Source of the DNA: Ifrita kowaldi
Taxonomy: Eukaryota > Chordata > Aves > Passeriformes > Cinclosomatidae
Length of the DNA stretch: 64,000 nt
Assembly: GCA_013398055.1 (NCBI GenBank)
Contig: VZRS01015031.1
Span: 705,942-769,941 of the forward strand
Direction: 5' to 3'
Under the pieces are notes generated by a model. That model worked only from the letters and a program-made list of their open reading frames with translations. It made no database searches and was not told the DNA's origin. The position numbers and the translations under genes were made by a program. How positions within the stretch are numbered: position 1 is the stretch's first letter; every line of letters begins with the position of its first letter. Shown piece after piece: positions 38,281-51,576 of the stretch.

Positions 38281-39790
38281 AAATGAGTTCATGAGTGTGT
38301 ATTACCCATTAAGTCATTTTCCTGGAAATCTGTATAATTCCCTGCACATGCATGTGGACCCACCATACAGCAGCAGAAACCACGTATCCTTGGCAGCACA
38401 CAAGCTAATGCACTCTGTTTTCTCTCAACAGGGAATAGAGAGCAGAGAAGTTCACATCATCAGGTTCAACTTGAAAAGAAGAAATTTAACCAACCTAGCA
38501 TCAGGATTTAGAGAGACAATAGGTCTCCCCGTCTTGGTTCAGGGCCATAAAAAGAATTGGATTCCTCAGCATATGGTTAAGCACCAAGGGAAAAGGACTA
38601 AATAGACAAGATTGGATTGAAAGGAAGAGAATAGATCTGAAATTCAAATTAGGGAAGCAATGCTAAGTCCTTGGCCCTGTTACCAGATTTGACATTGACA
38701 GAGATTAGTCTTGGCACCATCAGTAATGAGAGAGTTGGGGTGCTTTTTAAGCTAAATTTGCTGCCAATATCTAAAAGATTTGCCATCCATGGATGAGCAC
38801 ATTGTGTCAGAAGGCCAAGAGCTATTAATACAGTCACCACATAATGAGTGGGGAAGACCAAAGGAGCAGCTTGTGTAAGATTAAAGGCAGTTCCAAGTCA
38901 ACACCATTTCTGCAGTGTTACAGTTCTGTGGATCAGCTACAGCTGAAATCTGGAACTCCACTGCAAAACATCAGTGATGCAAAACCACTGATCAGCACAT
39001 TTGCCAAAAGACACCCAGGAGGCACATGCAAATTATTTCCTCAGGAAAAAACAAAAAAAAGAGATTGATGGCTTTGCTCCTTGGGAAAGAATTATGCCAG
39101 TGTGACAGCTCCAGGCATGAGATGGATGCACAGTCTGATCACCAGCCACCAGAAAAGATGATGAAGAAGCCATTGCCAAGTGCTTCGAAGAGCTGTGTCA
39201 TGAGTGTGCCACAGGCTGAAGACTTCCCAGGACTTTTGCCATAAATGGGAAAAAGTTCCTCAAAGTGTATGTTGCTTACAAATGGCTCCCAAGGGCAGGA
39301 CCCACGCAGTCAAATGAAGCATGAAGCAGCATGAACGCAGAGAAACCATTCTTGTCCAGGACTGGCCAGTTTTCAAAGGTGTAATGACAGAAGACATTAT
39401 TGCCATGTAAGGGATAGGCTGGGTATCTGCAAGGAAGGACGTTGTTTAGTGCAGTTATTCCTGCTGTCTTGAGATAGACTTGTACTGAAACAAGACAGAA
39501 GTATATGGCATGAATTACTGGTTGTGAGTGGGCAGGAAATAGTGAAAGGGGTATGCAGACAACAGAAAGGAATGTTGGAAGCACAGTGCAGTCTCAACAT
39601 ATTATCTCCACTCACACCCCAAATGAGAAAGCCTTGTTTACTTTTACAGACTATTGGGAGCATATTTAGAAAGGAACCTACACTGTGTCATCAGAAAAGC
39701 TAGAAACCTCAGAAAATATCAGCTCAGCACATTATTTTCCCATTTTCCTTTCTAAAGGAGTTGTGCATAGTTGTGAATTTCCTGTTCCTA
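38281..39790. other. Non-coding unique sequence
   Basis: No gene or repeat family is recognised. Two overlapping plus frames at 38844-39068 and 39026-39244 have a charged, coding-like look but match nothing I know. Confidence 0.45.
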
Positions 39791-39941
39791 GTTGTGGATG
39801 CCTCAACACTCTAGGTGTTAAAGGCCACGTTGGATGGGACTTCGAGCAGCCTGGTCTATTGAAAGATGTCCCTGCACATGGCAGGGGTTTGGATCTAGAT
39901 GACCTTTAAGGTCCCTTCCAACGTTAACCATTCCATGATAC
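39791..39941 (+). mobile_element. CR1 retrotransposon, 3' end fragment
   Basis: Sense-strand CR1 3' end: GTTGTGGATGCCTC, then GGCCACGTTGGATGGGACTT, GAGCAGCCTGGTCTA, GATGTCCCTGCACATGGCAG, GATGACCTTTAAGGTCCCTT, CCAACGTTAACCATTCCATGATA. The match to avian CR1 is clear along the whole length. It is 5'-truncated with no coding part, and the terminal octamers are reduced to about one unit. Confidence 0.95.
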
Positions 39942-41029
39942 CTGCTTCACCCTGAACACGTAGTTCAGGAGTCTGGCATTTGCAGGGAAGAAAATTGGTT
40001 TCACAAGCAGAATGTTTTTACTGCAAGGAGCAAAGTCACTGGAACCTTTAATAAGAACCTGTGGCAAGGTAAACAATATAGGAGCTTAGCCTACATGAAT
40101 TTCTGGGTTAGTGCCCATGGAAACAAAAATCTGCTGGAGCACAATGTACACTATTCAAAGTACTGGGTCATCTTTCACTACAGATATCTCCACATGGTGT
40201 GCAGTGTGGATGAAAAGGTTGTCTCCATCCTGCCCCCAGTGCTGCGCTGTCAGATTTCCTTCAGCTTTGTTGTGAGGTCAGGAGCTGCACTGGCTTGCAA
40301 TAGGCCCTGCTAAGGTCTTCTGTCCTAAGTCTTCATGGCTAGTAGTACGCCATGAGCCGAGGGCAACGTTTCCTACATTTATTCTACATGGGCATAGCCA
40401 ACACTCTTCCTACTTCTCATGGGTACTGGTCAGCAGTGGTTATATAGACTCCTGCTCTCCTTCCAATTCAGGAAATTCACTGCCAGCCTGGTAAAGGAAA
40501 TTGCTTGATGGTTTACTGAATGAAGGAAGATTTAAGGTTAATACTTTGATCCCATGGGAAAACTTCAGCCACTGCCTCACTTCCTGTGCTTTGCACAAAC
40601 CAGTCTGTGCATAGGTGTCTTCACAGCCAAGTACATGTCGGGGCTCCTCAGCCTCCATGCACGGCACATGGGCTGGGCCAGGGGCACTGGAGAAATGACT
40701 GTTGTTCAGTTTGTTCAGGTTAACTTGTAACACTGAGAAGATGTTCATCAAATATCTGTTTTTAAGGGGTGATGGGTGGAGTTTTTCAGGGTCATACCTT
40801 ACAGACTGGGGCGCATGCTGCAGGCTCTCCTATCAAGGGAACTGTGCTGGAGAGAGTCACAGGCCATTGTGTGCCTGCTGAAATCAGCTGCACACTGCTC
40901 CTAGGACACATGAAAGCAACGATGGAGAAACTATGGCATGACAAATCTCCATCATTATCCAGTCAGTGAAAAACACACTGCCCTTGCTCAGAAAAATTTA
41001 AGAAAGAAACCGTCAGCAGCCATCTCTTG
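39942..41029. other. Non-coding unique sequence
   Basis: No gene or repeat family is recognised. Short open frames on both strands lack recognisable features. Confidence 0.45.
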
Positions 41030-41090
41030 GGGTTAACAATTGGACTTGATGATCATGGAGGCAATTTCCAAACTTAACAATTCTGTGAGA
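41030..41090 (+). mobile_element. CR1 tail fragment
   Basis: TTGGACTTGATGATCATGGAG, then TTTCCAAACTTAACAATTCTGTGAG matches the last about 60 bases of a CR1 subfamily whose consensus reads close to 'TTGGACTTGATGATCTTAGAGG...TTTCCAACCTTAA...ATTCTATGA'. It is very short and diverged. Confidence 0.6.
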
Positions 41091-41104
41091 AGACAATTGA
41101 TGCC

Positions 41105-41290
41105 AAAAAGGGTAGTGACATCCATGAGGAATGTGGCTATGGGTGATCAATGCTGAGGCAGGGACACCCCTGAGGGATTGCAGCCGTGAGCAACCCATGC
41201 CAGGACAAGAACATCTAGAGGGACTGTGGCTGGAGGTGACAATGTGGTGGGGAAGAGGGGAGAGAGATGTTTCTGTACAGTTTAAAAATC
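41105..41290 (+). repeat. Possible unclassified avian interspersed repeat
   Basis: GGACACCCCTGAGGGATTGC, then CAGCCGTGAGCAACCCATGCC, then GGGACTGTGGCTGGAGG has the internally repetitive style (units with 'gactgcagcc', 'cccatgcc', 'gagcag') of a multi-copy avian repeat that I remember as LTR-like. I cannot name the family with confidence. It directly follows a CR1 tail, so nested insertion is possible. Confidence 0.3.
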
Positions 41291-41564
41291 TTGTATTTGT
41301 CTTCTTTTCATTAATACCCAGAGAAGTTAGTGGATGTTTGTGTAGACTGGCAAGAAATTACCAAAATTTAGATTCCCCAACCTAAGGCTTTTCCGCCCAT
41401 GGTAAATGCCCTACTGCATCTCACTCTAGGGTTGTCAGTGGTATCCAAAGTAAAACAGAGATGATAATAGTAAGGATAATGAGAAACAGATTCTGGATTC
41501 AGAAAAATCAAGACAGAGTGAAGGACACATGGTAGGACAAACACTATCCAATTCCTTAAATTTC

Positions 41565-41840
41565 AATAAACATTATATATATACACATACTTATATATGT
41601 ATACATATATATTTATGTCATACCATTTAAAGTATATATAGATACATTTATGTATGTATATTCAAACACATGGGCATCTTTGAAAATATTTTATATACAT
41701 ATATTAATTTCTGTTATACATTAGCACAGGTTGTTATATATTAGCATTTTTGTACATAAATTTTATATACAAATTTGAAACAGTGCACATAAAAATAATC
41801 TAATCCATATCTACTATACATATACAGTAGATACAACATA
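41565..41840. repeat. AT-rich low-complexity tract
   Basis: A patchwork of TATA, CATA and GTATA dinucleotide runs, decayed from an AT/CA microsatellite. It contains a perfect 8-base-pair hairpin, TATCTACT (41808-41815) with AGTAGATA (41826-41833) and a 10-base loop. Such tracts are common and usually unstable. Confidence 0.75.
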
Positions 41841-44800
41841 ACATACCATAAACAATCGAAAGGTTAAGCCATATACTTTATGGGTTAATATACTGCTGCT
41901 CAGCCATCCAGTCTGTGTCTCTGACAGACAATAGCTTTCTACATTAAAATTCAGATTATTTTTAAGTCTATATTAACAAAGACTTGAGAAATTTGACAGG
42001 GGATTATTGTTTGTCTCTTTTTTAAAAAATCAAATTTTTTATTAAATGTTTTTTCCTATATACATATGTGTGTTCCCCTAAATAAAAAAGAAAGGTGCTT
42101 TAAAATTGTTTTTATGAACATCAGGGGAAAAAAAAGTCTTTCCCTGCTTATATGAGCTGGTTTTGCTCTTCAGCAGTCACCATTTCTGCTGATTCCTTGG
42201 CTTGGGAACGAAGGGAGAACTCATGGCCAGTCCCGTCCAGAACCCACTGATGACAAGCGATGGAGTCCTGGGCACTACAGGAGCCTCTGGGCTGGCCCCA
42301 TGCAGGAGACCAGCAATGGACCAGCAGTACAATGAACCCATTACGTGAGAAACATTTATACTTAAGACAAAATGATTGAAGTGTCTGCTAACAATACATA
42401 TGAGGACATTTTGCCTTGATATGTAGTGCGATGCCATTTTTTCTTTGTAATATTTCTGTTCACCTTTCACGACCTAACGTAACGTAATTCCTTAATCATG
42501 ACATTTTGACACCATATCTAAATTTATGGCTAAGTGTACCTTTCATTGAAGTCAACCCCCTGCTGGCATCCCAGCGCCCATGAAAAGAAAATGTTCTCTT
42601 TCACTGCAGAAAAAAGCAAAGGTGTCTGCAAAAGAATAAATGATCTACTTATCAAACTGCATTTTAAATCTGTACTTCTAATGTGATGGGGTATTCAAAG
42701 TGACTTATTTTCCTTTTACTTTCTCTTGCTAACTGGTTGTTCAGGTACCAAAACGAAGAAAAGGAAAATTAAGTAAAAGAAAGCAGAAATGCTGATCGGA
42801 GAATAGATTTGATTTCTCACAGCACGGTCATGCTGTGGTTAGTTATCCACCTGCTCAAAGGCATGCAAAGACTACTCAAATGCACCCTGGCTGAGGGGAG
42901 CCTTTTAGACCTGTCTATGAGCAATACGAGCAAATCCACACTGCTGCGCATTTGGTGCTGAGTGAAATGTTATGATAGTCAGACAGACTTAAAAGGAATG
43001 GCTGGAGAGATAAAGTAGAGAGCCGTCATCTGTGTATGAAAAACAGAGTCACATTCAAGCTCTTTACAGCAACACTGGCTGAGGGTTTGGTCTTCCTTTT
43101 AATGCCGTTTTTTACTGAAATGCTACAGTGAAAAAAGCTGTGAAGAGCTAGGGCAGCTCTATATGACATCTCATTTTACTTCTGGATACCAAAAGAGATG
43201 AATGTATGTGGGCCCCCAGCATTCTCATTTCTGTTGCCATTCCTCCAAAATTGAAATATCATGTACAGCAACTTATTCTTTATGGCTTAATTTCCATCTG
43301 CCCAAGCAGCCAATCAGAAACATAAATGGACAAAACCAATTCTACAATAGAACTGTATGTGTATTATATTACAGCCATATTATTCTGAATTTTTGTTGTT
43401 TTTGCCTAAGGATCGATGGATAACTGAAACACAACAGGAAATACTTTGTTTGCTTCTTAAGGAAAAACAGAACCACCCAATTGATAATAAAAATCAGTAT
43501 GTGCTGTTCTGTGAATGCATTCTAGCATGGCAATTAAGTATTGAGTAAATAATAAACATCTCAAAGCAAATCTTTTACAGACCAAATAACAGAAGTGGGT
43601 TACAAAATGTTCTTTTATAATAAGAAAAAGTGCTTCATTATCATTGGAAGCAAGATGCAACAACCAATGTTACAATTCAATTCCTGGTGCTTTCTCAGCA
43701 GTCCAGTGGAATATTTGGTATTGTTTGGAAGGAAGGCATTCCTTTGTTTGAGAGTGTGTAAACCAGCATTTTCAAGACTTCTCAAATTATGATGCTGTAC
43801 TAACCCAGGAAAACAGAAAATATTCTCTGTAACCATCAAAGGCGGCAGTGTTTGTCCTCTTTTTAATCAAAGGGCCTTGAGAGCTATTTTGCTTCATAAA
43901 GGTGTCCAGCAAATGATTACTTTCCGTAATCACAGTACAAAAGGCATTGATTGTCCAGCTGGCAGAGTAGCTGCCCTTTAATTAGTCCAACCTGCAAGGT
44001 GGATGGTTGTCCGTGACACTGTTTGCTGCTGGGGGAAGCACTGCTCGTGCTGAAGTCAATGCTGCTAATGGCATCTGCTGAGCCAGGTTTCATCTCTCAA
44101 GGACAGCTTCTTTTTTGCAAAGACACACCAACCTCTCAGGCTGCCTTGGGACAAGATCTCACTTCAGTGAGCCCTGAGCCTCACAAGCTAGAGATCCCAG
44201 CTCGTGGGAACATAACCCTTTGGGTTTCTGGATCTTGTACCTCCCTATGAATGCTTTCCTTGGGAAGATGCCTGCTGCAGCACTTAGGCTTGCAGTTTGG
44301 CGACAGCCTGTTAAGAGTGGACAGGGTCACAGACGAGACAGGATGTCTCCTGGGGACTTTGTTCTCTGTTTTTATTGAGTTCTTTGCTTGGGTAGTCAAT
44401 TTTCATGGCATATTTTCCAGCATGTTAGTCGAGAGTTTTGTTTGACCAGGAATGGCTTCCCTGGGTTGTGCCGTGTATCACTAATCAATAAGACAGACAC
44501 AGAGACATAATGTGGAAATGAATTGATGCCTGTGAGGAGAGAAGAATGTGACTAATTATTGCCAAGCCACCTGCTGCCACAGCCAGATTGGAACATCCCC
44601 ACTGTTTGCTGCTAAGTTTAGCAGCCGATTGCTAGGTGTGAAGGCTTTCTGCCAGCGATGCAAATGCCCAGCACAAAAGGGTGCCTTCTCCATAGCACAT
44701 CACATGACTTGAGCTTTTGCAGATAAACTGGCCTCAAACCATCAGCCCAGGTGCTGCTAGCAGGATAGGAGGTGTACAGCTCACCCCATTTGTCAGGCTT

Positions 44801-44872
44801 TTAGGAAGGAGTTTCGAAAGCACTTTGAAACTGAAGCTGGAGACATGACCACGACCAGCAGTGCCAGCACTG
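41841..44872. other. Non-coding unique sequence
   Basis: No gene or repeat family is recognised. 41950-42130 is AT-rich. A GC-richer piece at 42170-42350 and another at 44000-44450 contain short open frames on both strands with no familiar content. Confidence 0.45.
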
Positions 44873-44914
44873 ACCTTGTTACATAGACTTAACTGCATGT
44901 CTATATAACAAGGT
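44873..44914 (+). other. Inverted repeat able to form a hairpin
   Basis: CCTTGTTACATAGAC (44874-44888) is followed by a 10-base loop and GTCTATATAACAAGG (44899-44913). The arms pair at 14 of 15 positions and one more A-T pair extends the stem. The stem is shorter than a usual microRNA precursor. It could be the remnant of a small DNA element with terminal inverted repeats, or simply chance. Confidence 0.7.
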
Positions 44915-44959
44915 GTATGCTCTGTTGCAGGAAACTATTTTTGAATAGTGTTTTACCTC

Positions 44960-45050
44960 TGTGGGTTGTGAGGTGCTTGACAAAGACTGCCACAATCACC
45001 ACCTTTTCCAGATGGGAAGACTGAAGCAGGGACACAGTAGCAACTACTTT
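44960..45050 (+). repeat. MIR- or L2-like fragment
   Basis: GTGAGGTGCTTGACAAAGAC, then CACAATCACCACC, then CCAGATGGGAAGACTGAAGC and AGGGACACAG follow the 'GCTTTACAAA...CCTCACAACA...CAGATGGGGAAACTGAGGCACAGAG' order of the MIR/L2 3' region. The match is weak and edges are approximate. Confidence 0.35.
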
Positions 45051-48000
45051 TTTTTTCATCGAGAAAGCAGTGGTAGAGGCTGAAAACAGAGTTCATTTGC
45101 AAAATCCCTTCTCCATGTACTTTCCCCTATTATCTGTGCATGCTTTCTTCTTCAATTCTTCTAGAAGGTAATTTGATCTAAGAGAAAAGAAATGACAGAT
45201 CTCACCTGAATAATTTTCAAAGCTAGTTATGTTGTTTATATCATCTCTAGACCTACAAAGCTCAGTGATCAGTGTGGCTGCCCCAGGTATATTGCATTTC
45301 AGCTTTTGGCTGGTTTGTCCTAGGACATAAGTGGTGCTCCGGCCTGTAGCAACTGTATTCATAATGCTTTGATATATCGCATTTTCTAGGGTCCTCGTGG
45401 TCTTCAGACAAATTGCCCTTTCCTTCTCTGCTTGCTGAGAAATGAAGCTTTTAGCTCTTCTCCCAGGATCAACATGTGTCTGGGATTCCCCGAACGCACT
45501 GAATAAATCACACTGATTTCTCTAGTGTTTTTGTGCACCTGTCTTTTTAATATGATTGCTATTCTAAAGCATGGAAAAATCTGCCAGCTCAACGTTAGTC
45601 TCACGGCTGTTGGTTGTTTTTTTTCTTTTAAATCAGACTGGCTACCTGTCAATGTGGAGAGCATGCTGTTTGCCTGCCACTGTGAAATATTTAATTTGCT
45701 ATCCTCCTTCTCTTCCTTCATCCATTTCCAAATGAACACACAGACAAATAGGCAGGAAGACCTTCTCTTGCTAAAGTGGAAATACGTAGGACTGTATGGG
45801 AAAAGAGTGTACTATTTCACATTTCAAATACCTTACATTTTGGATTTCCTGCTTAAAATCCCTTTGAAGTTCATTTTAATTGGATTGGATTTGGAAATTA
45901 ATTATCAGCAGTTAGAGACAGCTTTACCTCCTCCGAGCCTTGCTCAGACCTTAATGAATTAAGGACAGTTTGTATCTAATTTGGATTAGGTGACTAAACA
46001 ACTCAAGAATAGGACTGTGTTTCTATGTATAGTGCCTCATTTTGTCACTGGTGGGAGAAGTACCTGCTGGGGAACCACTGAGGTGTAAGGACTTGTGCAG
46101 TCAGGATACTTGCTTTTGCAGCATGGAGTCATTAGGGTTTGCTCCGAGTGGGTTTTCTTGCCATGGTGGTGGAAACAGTTGAGCTCTGTCTCTCCCTCAA
46201 CACACAGGCAGCTGCACCAAGTCACTTAGAGGAGCAGCCAAAAAGCACAGAGTGCAGGTACCAGGGTAGATGGGCATATTAATGTGGTAAATACATTCAG
46301 CCATAATCAATGGTTCACTGCTGGTGGGTTAAACAACCCACCTCCTTGCTGAAGGATTTTATTTGACAGCAAGGTTATAGTGAAACACGGAAATCCAATA
46401 TCCCTTCTATAAAATACAGATGGAGAAAAAAAAAATTACGTGGACTAAAATTATGACTTCATATCACATTTGGTCTGTCCTTTGCTCGGATTGGTAGGCT
46501 GTGTTTCAAAGCTTTATAATTGATATTGCTCATAACACTAGGGGAAAAGAGAAAGAGGGCAGGCTATAAACTAAGAGATTGGAGCTGTAAGACAAGCACA
46601 TTGTAAAGTGACAATAGGGAACAAGGAGGTTCAGGGATCACTAGATGGCAGTCAGCTCTCCAGCAAGGATAATCGAGAAAAGAAGACGTGAGCTTGTGGG
46701 GACACAAAAGCAGCATGGAGGAAAGCAGCTGTAATGCCATAAAATTCTAGAAATTATGTCAAATTTGCTTTGCTGTGCACCAGGATTCCCAGGGCAGGTA
46801 ATGCTCTCTCTCAAAAGTGGTCTCATTGTGTCAATAGATTTACTGACATGAGGAGAGCAGGTGGGATTGATTTGTGCACACACAAAGCGAGGAAGAGAAA
46901 TACATTCAATTTAAAAGAAAAAAGCTTAGAAAGATAATTACATCTCCAGGTCTTTCAGTCTTGTATTGGGATGTGAAAATGTGGGAGTTCAAACCCGAGC
47001 TCTAATTAATTTCTAGATACAGATTGCACACATTAATGTTACTTAGTTGCCCAGTACCAGCGCAGGAATGCTATATCTTTTAACAAGACTGAAAACAGTA
47101 GAATATCTGACTGTCTTCAGAGCTTATTAGTGTTGTTTATTATTTCTGTTCCACTGTTCATGGTGCATATGCCCGTGCTAACTTCAGCAGAAAAGGGGAG
47201 GTACCCCCAGTCCTTAAGCCAATATTCAGGAACACATTAAAATAACCTGAATTTGGGGTCACCTCAGCATTTCCATTCCATGGTTATGTTAGAGGAAGGC
47301 AGAGATTTGGAAGATGAGAATCATAGATCCAACAGTAGCTATGGTTTAGTTCACCTCTTTTCCAATTCATATGAGAATTGTGTCCACATTAGCACTCATT
47401 CAGAAACATGGCAAACACGGCTCCGTTCTCCATACAGTTTACTGGAATAATTGCAAATTTTAAGGGACCCAGGACTGATTATGTGAGTTCCTATATACCA
47501 ACAAAGACCATAGAATTACATTGAATAACACGCTCTCACATCAGCATTGCACAATTGTGGTTGAACTAGGGCTACATTTTTTAACCTGTGGTGTCATGAT
47601 TTCTAGTAGCTCGCAATGAGAACGGGAAATTGTTAACATTAGTCTTTAATCTTTAGTCATTAGTCATTAATCTTTTTTTAACTGTTAAACTTGCCTTCTT
47701 CGTGGGAATAGAAACGCGTTTTTAGGAAGTCATCTAGATTTGCTTAATGATTTGGAATGATGGAGAAGTAACTGATTCGTGTGGTCATTTGCTTCTTCAG
47801 CATTATTCCAATAGGCTTCACTCTGAAACAGGGATTTAGGGGCACAATGCCTAAAACGTTGGAGGAAGAGTACACAGAGAAACTACTTCCCTGAGAACAT
47901 GTGTCTCCTTGGAGGTCTTACCTTGGAAATAGGGTAAAACTTCTTAAAATTTGGTGTCTCTTTCTCATTTTTCCAAATGGATATCCCTTTCTTGGCCCTG

Positions 48001-51000
48001 ACAGTTAACCTCCAGTGTGCTTTTATCCCATATACTTAACATTCAGTCCTTGGCTCCTTTTTACACTTAACTAGATGGCTCTTCTATACTTTCTCCTTGC
48101 AATATAGCTGATAGAATTTGAGTAAGTCTACAAGCTTCTCAACAAACACCAAAGATGGCACACCTTCAGCCTGTCATGCTGAAATGCATTTTCCAGGCTT
48201 CACATCTATTGTGTTTTTCTCTGAACTCTGACTTTTCTTCTACATCCTTTTTTTCAAAAACGGTGGCAACAAGATTAGACCAGATAGCCATGACATTTTT
48301 CCCAATGCTAGAGAAAGGGGAGGCTTCTTACACCCATATGTGAGAAATGTATCAGCACCCCCACAAGCAGACAGCCCCAGAGGCATTGGGAGTAACTGCT
48401 AAGAGATAAAGATTTCTTGATTAACTAATAAGATATCCTGGGTCTTCTCAAAGTCATTGCTTTGCAGGACAATCATCTGGTCATGTTCTTTGCTTCTAGA
48501 GGGATGACTTTATATTTGGCCTCATTTGAATAAACAATTTGAGAACTTTCAGCACACACACACAAAATGCTGATTCAATAAACTCAGAGGCACATGATGG
48601 GGACACACATATTGCACATGATGAAACTTACACCTGAGACTTGTCTGACATCTTGACTATATTCCCAGGCAAGCTGCCTTAGGAGTTCTCATACCAAGGA
48701 GTCCTCTGTGCATTGTAGGTAGGCAAGCCTTGCTTTTATACCCTCATGGATACAGGGAGCTCATACATCATTATAATAAGAAAAGATTGTTCCCAGTGTT
48801 TCTGAAATAAAATATTTTAGAAAGGGGAAAAGGAAGGAAATGCTTTGGCTCATTTGGTTCACTGGGACTCTGCATGAACCTTTTCTTTGAAGTCCTGAGA
48901 TTTTCAAGGGAACTGAAATTTTTTGTGTGTCTACATCAGTATTTTAATTCAAATAAACAGCATACATATGAAGAAAATGTCCTTGATGTGGCACTCACCC
49001 CACTTGGACTCTTATTTCAGAATAGTCTTGGATCATGTTCTTCACTGACAAAGCTAAAACATTGGTAGGACTCCTGTGGTGCCTCCAACATGCTCCAGTC
49101 ACTAATGGGACTTAAATCGGCAGTTAGTCCACAGTCAAACCACAGAAAATAAGGATAGTGTGGGTCTGAGGTCATGAACAACAACAGTTTTGCTCTAAAA
49201 ATCTGATACTATTGAAAAACCCCTTTACAATATGACATATTTGGTGTACTCCAGCCAACCTAACAAAAGCATGTTTTGAATGCAGACAATTTCTCAAGCA
49301 ACATCCTCTAGCTTTCATTATAATTGCTTACTATATAAACTTTTTTCCCATCAATTCTGTTGCCAGCCCCAGGCAGGATTCTTAGTTTTCACAAAGGCAG
49401 GTTCTCTGCCCTTATCACTTTAGAGTCATCATCTTGGGCTCTCTAAGAACAAAGCAGAGGACCTGATAGAACTTGGAGAATCTGGACTCCTAGATGTTGC
49501 TCACTGATTTCTGAAGCAGTTTCATCATGCTCCATTGACACACAACCCACAGAGGAATATGAAGATCTCATTATTTTCAAGGGATCCAAATCAGCCTGCT
49601 TTTATTATCTAGCAGTGGACATCTAAAGCTGAGCTATTCCCAGGAGGCTCCTTCTGTAGCCAATGAAGAGAGATGGGCCTCCAAAATGCATTTTAAATGA
49701 CATACATTAGAAACTCATCTTAGGATAGGATTTGTCCCCCAAGAGTGATACCTTTTTTACTATACCAAAAGGAGCCAAAGGTAACTATGTTGGATCTATA
49801 TATTTTGGTTTTAGATGCAGATGAATCCTACCTGTGAACTGCTTAGAAAGAGATGAAAAATAAAGATTTTGAAGAAGTAGAAAATTGAAATTTACAATTT
49901 CTAGTGAAGCTATTATAAATCTCAGCATAACAAAATAGAAATGCCCGCAATTATGAAAATTTCCTCAAGTGAGAGAATGGGGCAGAATTTGCTGTTACAT
50001 GGAAGAATTTAACTGAGATAAAAGTATTGTCCACAGTCAGAATAATATGCATAGAGTAAGCAATTGTCAGTTAAGATTTCCACTCTCCAGGCTTTTTGTA
50101 AAAAAAATGTATCCAGCTCTGCTGCTTAGCATCATTGTCTTCAGGTAAATTTCACCTTCCTGGAGTCATGTCATATCAGTGAGTTCTTTTATATTTTTCT
50201 CTTTCATGGTGAGGATAAAGCATATGTCATTTGTTTTCATGGTGGTATATCATCTGTTTCACATCTTATAGTTCTTACTTTTGCCTGCACTGCTGCTTTA
50301 CTTGGCAATAGGAAAGTACGTCCATCCCCTTCCTTTTATTCATTTATTTCCGTTATGGAGTAAAGAAATGAGGATAATTCATGTCAGCAGACTGGGATTT
50401 GTGGATGTCATCACAATTCATTAAAATTGCTAAGTCCTGTCACCTGCTCCCTATTATTCTGCAATACTGTTGGTGTATGAATTGACACACTACCCAAACT
50501 AGATGAGAACACTTAAGTCTTCTCCATAGAGAAACATGCCTCCGCTTTATTGTCCCAGCTTAGTGATATGCTTTCCATACTGTACTTAGGTCTCAGTCCT
50601 TTGCAACCAGTATAAATTCTAGGTCTCTCTTCCACATATTTCCTTCTTCCTTGATTCTTTGACTTTTGTCCTCCTGTAAGTCATATAGAAATCATTAGAG
50701 TTTGTAAAGCTGCCTATAGCATTTTAAAACCCTGTCACTGCACTTAGCAAACAACTGCACTTTTGCTAGTTGGTGCTATGGATCACTAAAACAAGATGGA
50801 TAAAAGCCTTGTGAAAAAAAAGTATATAGGCTTTTTCACCAACTTCTTTTTAGTGCAATTGTTTTTACAAGACTTCTTCCGAAGATGGGCCTCAGAATGA
50901 AGTTTTATCTCCTGGGCATGTGGAAGAAAGACTTGTAATAGCTCCGAGCCGTGCATCACACCTAAATTCTGCTCATACATCTTGCTATTAAAGGCTTGAC

Positions 51001-51540
51001 TGGCACTTAATTTCCATCTCCATCAAGCTGTTCCCCTTGGCTCCTTTCTCTTTCCTTTATTTCTTATGACTTTCAGTCCTTTGTTTCCTTTCAGGACTTC
51101 CTAAATTCAATATATTCCTTCTTGTTCTTCTTCTCATGATATTATCAGGTTAGAAGTGCATATCTTTCTTATACGCATTTTATTTAGGCCATAGAACATA
51201 GGAATCTTATTTCATTATTTCAGGTGCTTTTACATTCTGATTACTGTGATTAAGCAAATTATTTTTTATGTTTGGTTAAGAGTTTTTAAAAATTATTTTT
51301 CATATCTCTTCTGGTATGGTTCCAAGCTGGCATTTTATTCCAAGAAAACTATGGTTTTGAGACAGGTTTGTTTGGCCATGCATCCAGTGACTCCCCTTCA
51401 CAGTTTTGACAGAATTCCTCCTTGTGCCAGCTTAGGTGAAGTATTCGGTATTCTGCATTCTGCTGCATTCTTGCATTTTTTGCAGAATTCTACAACAAGG
51501 ACATCTCGTCCCTTTTCCTGTGTTGATGATCAACCTGGGA
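45051..51540. other. Non-coding unique sequence
   Basis: No gene or repeat family is recognised. A minus-strand donor (TTCAG before GTGAGA, exon edge at 45206) ends an open frame of about 50 codons with a coding-like look but no match. The 145-codon plus frame at 45525-45962 has no recognisable domain. TTAGTC/ATTAGTCATTA words are repeated at 47640-47675, and (CA)5 occurs near 48556. 50990-51180 is pyrimidine-rich with a good AG acceptor at about 51095. Confidence 0.45.
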
Positions 51541-51576
51541 ATTAATACTAATTAATTAATTAATTAATACTAATCC
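51541..51576 (+). repeat. (TTAA)n microsatellite
   Basis: TAATACTAATTAATTAATTAA-type sequence with about five exact TTAA units and one variant at each end. It is a simple slippage repeat. Confidence 0.85.

Noticed and set aside
45525..45962. 145-codon plus frame with hydrophobic stretches
   Set aside because: Hydrophobic runs come from T-rich DNA; no recognisable family and no supporting context.
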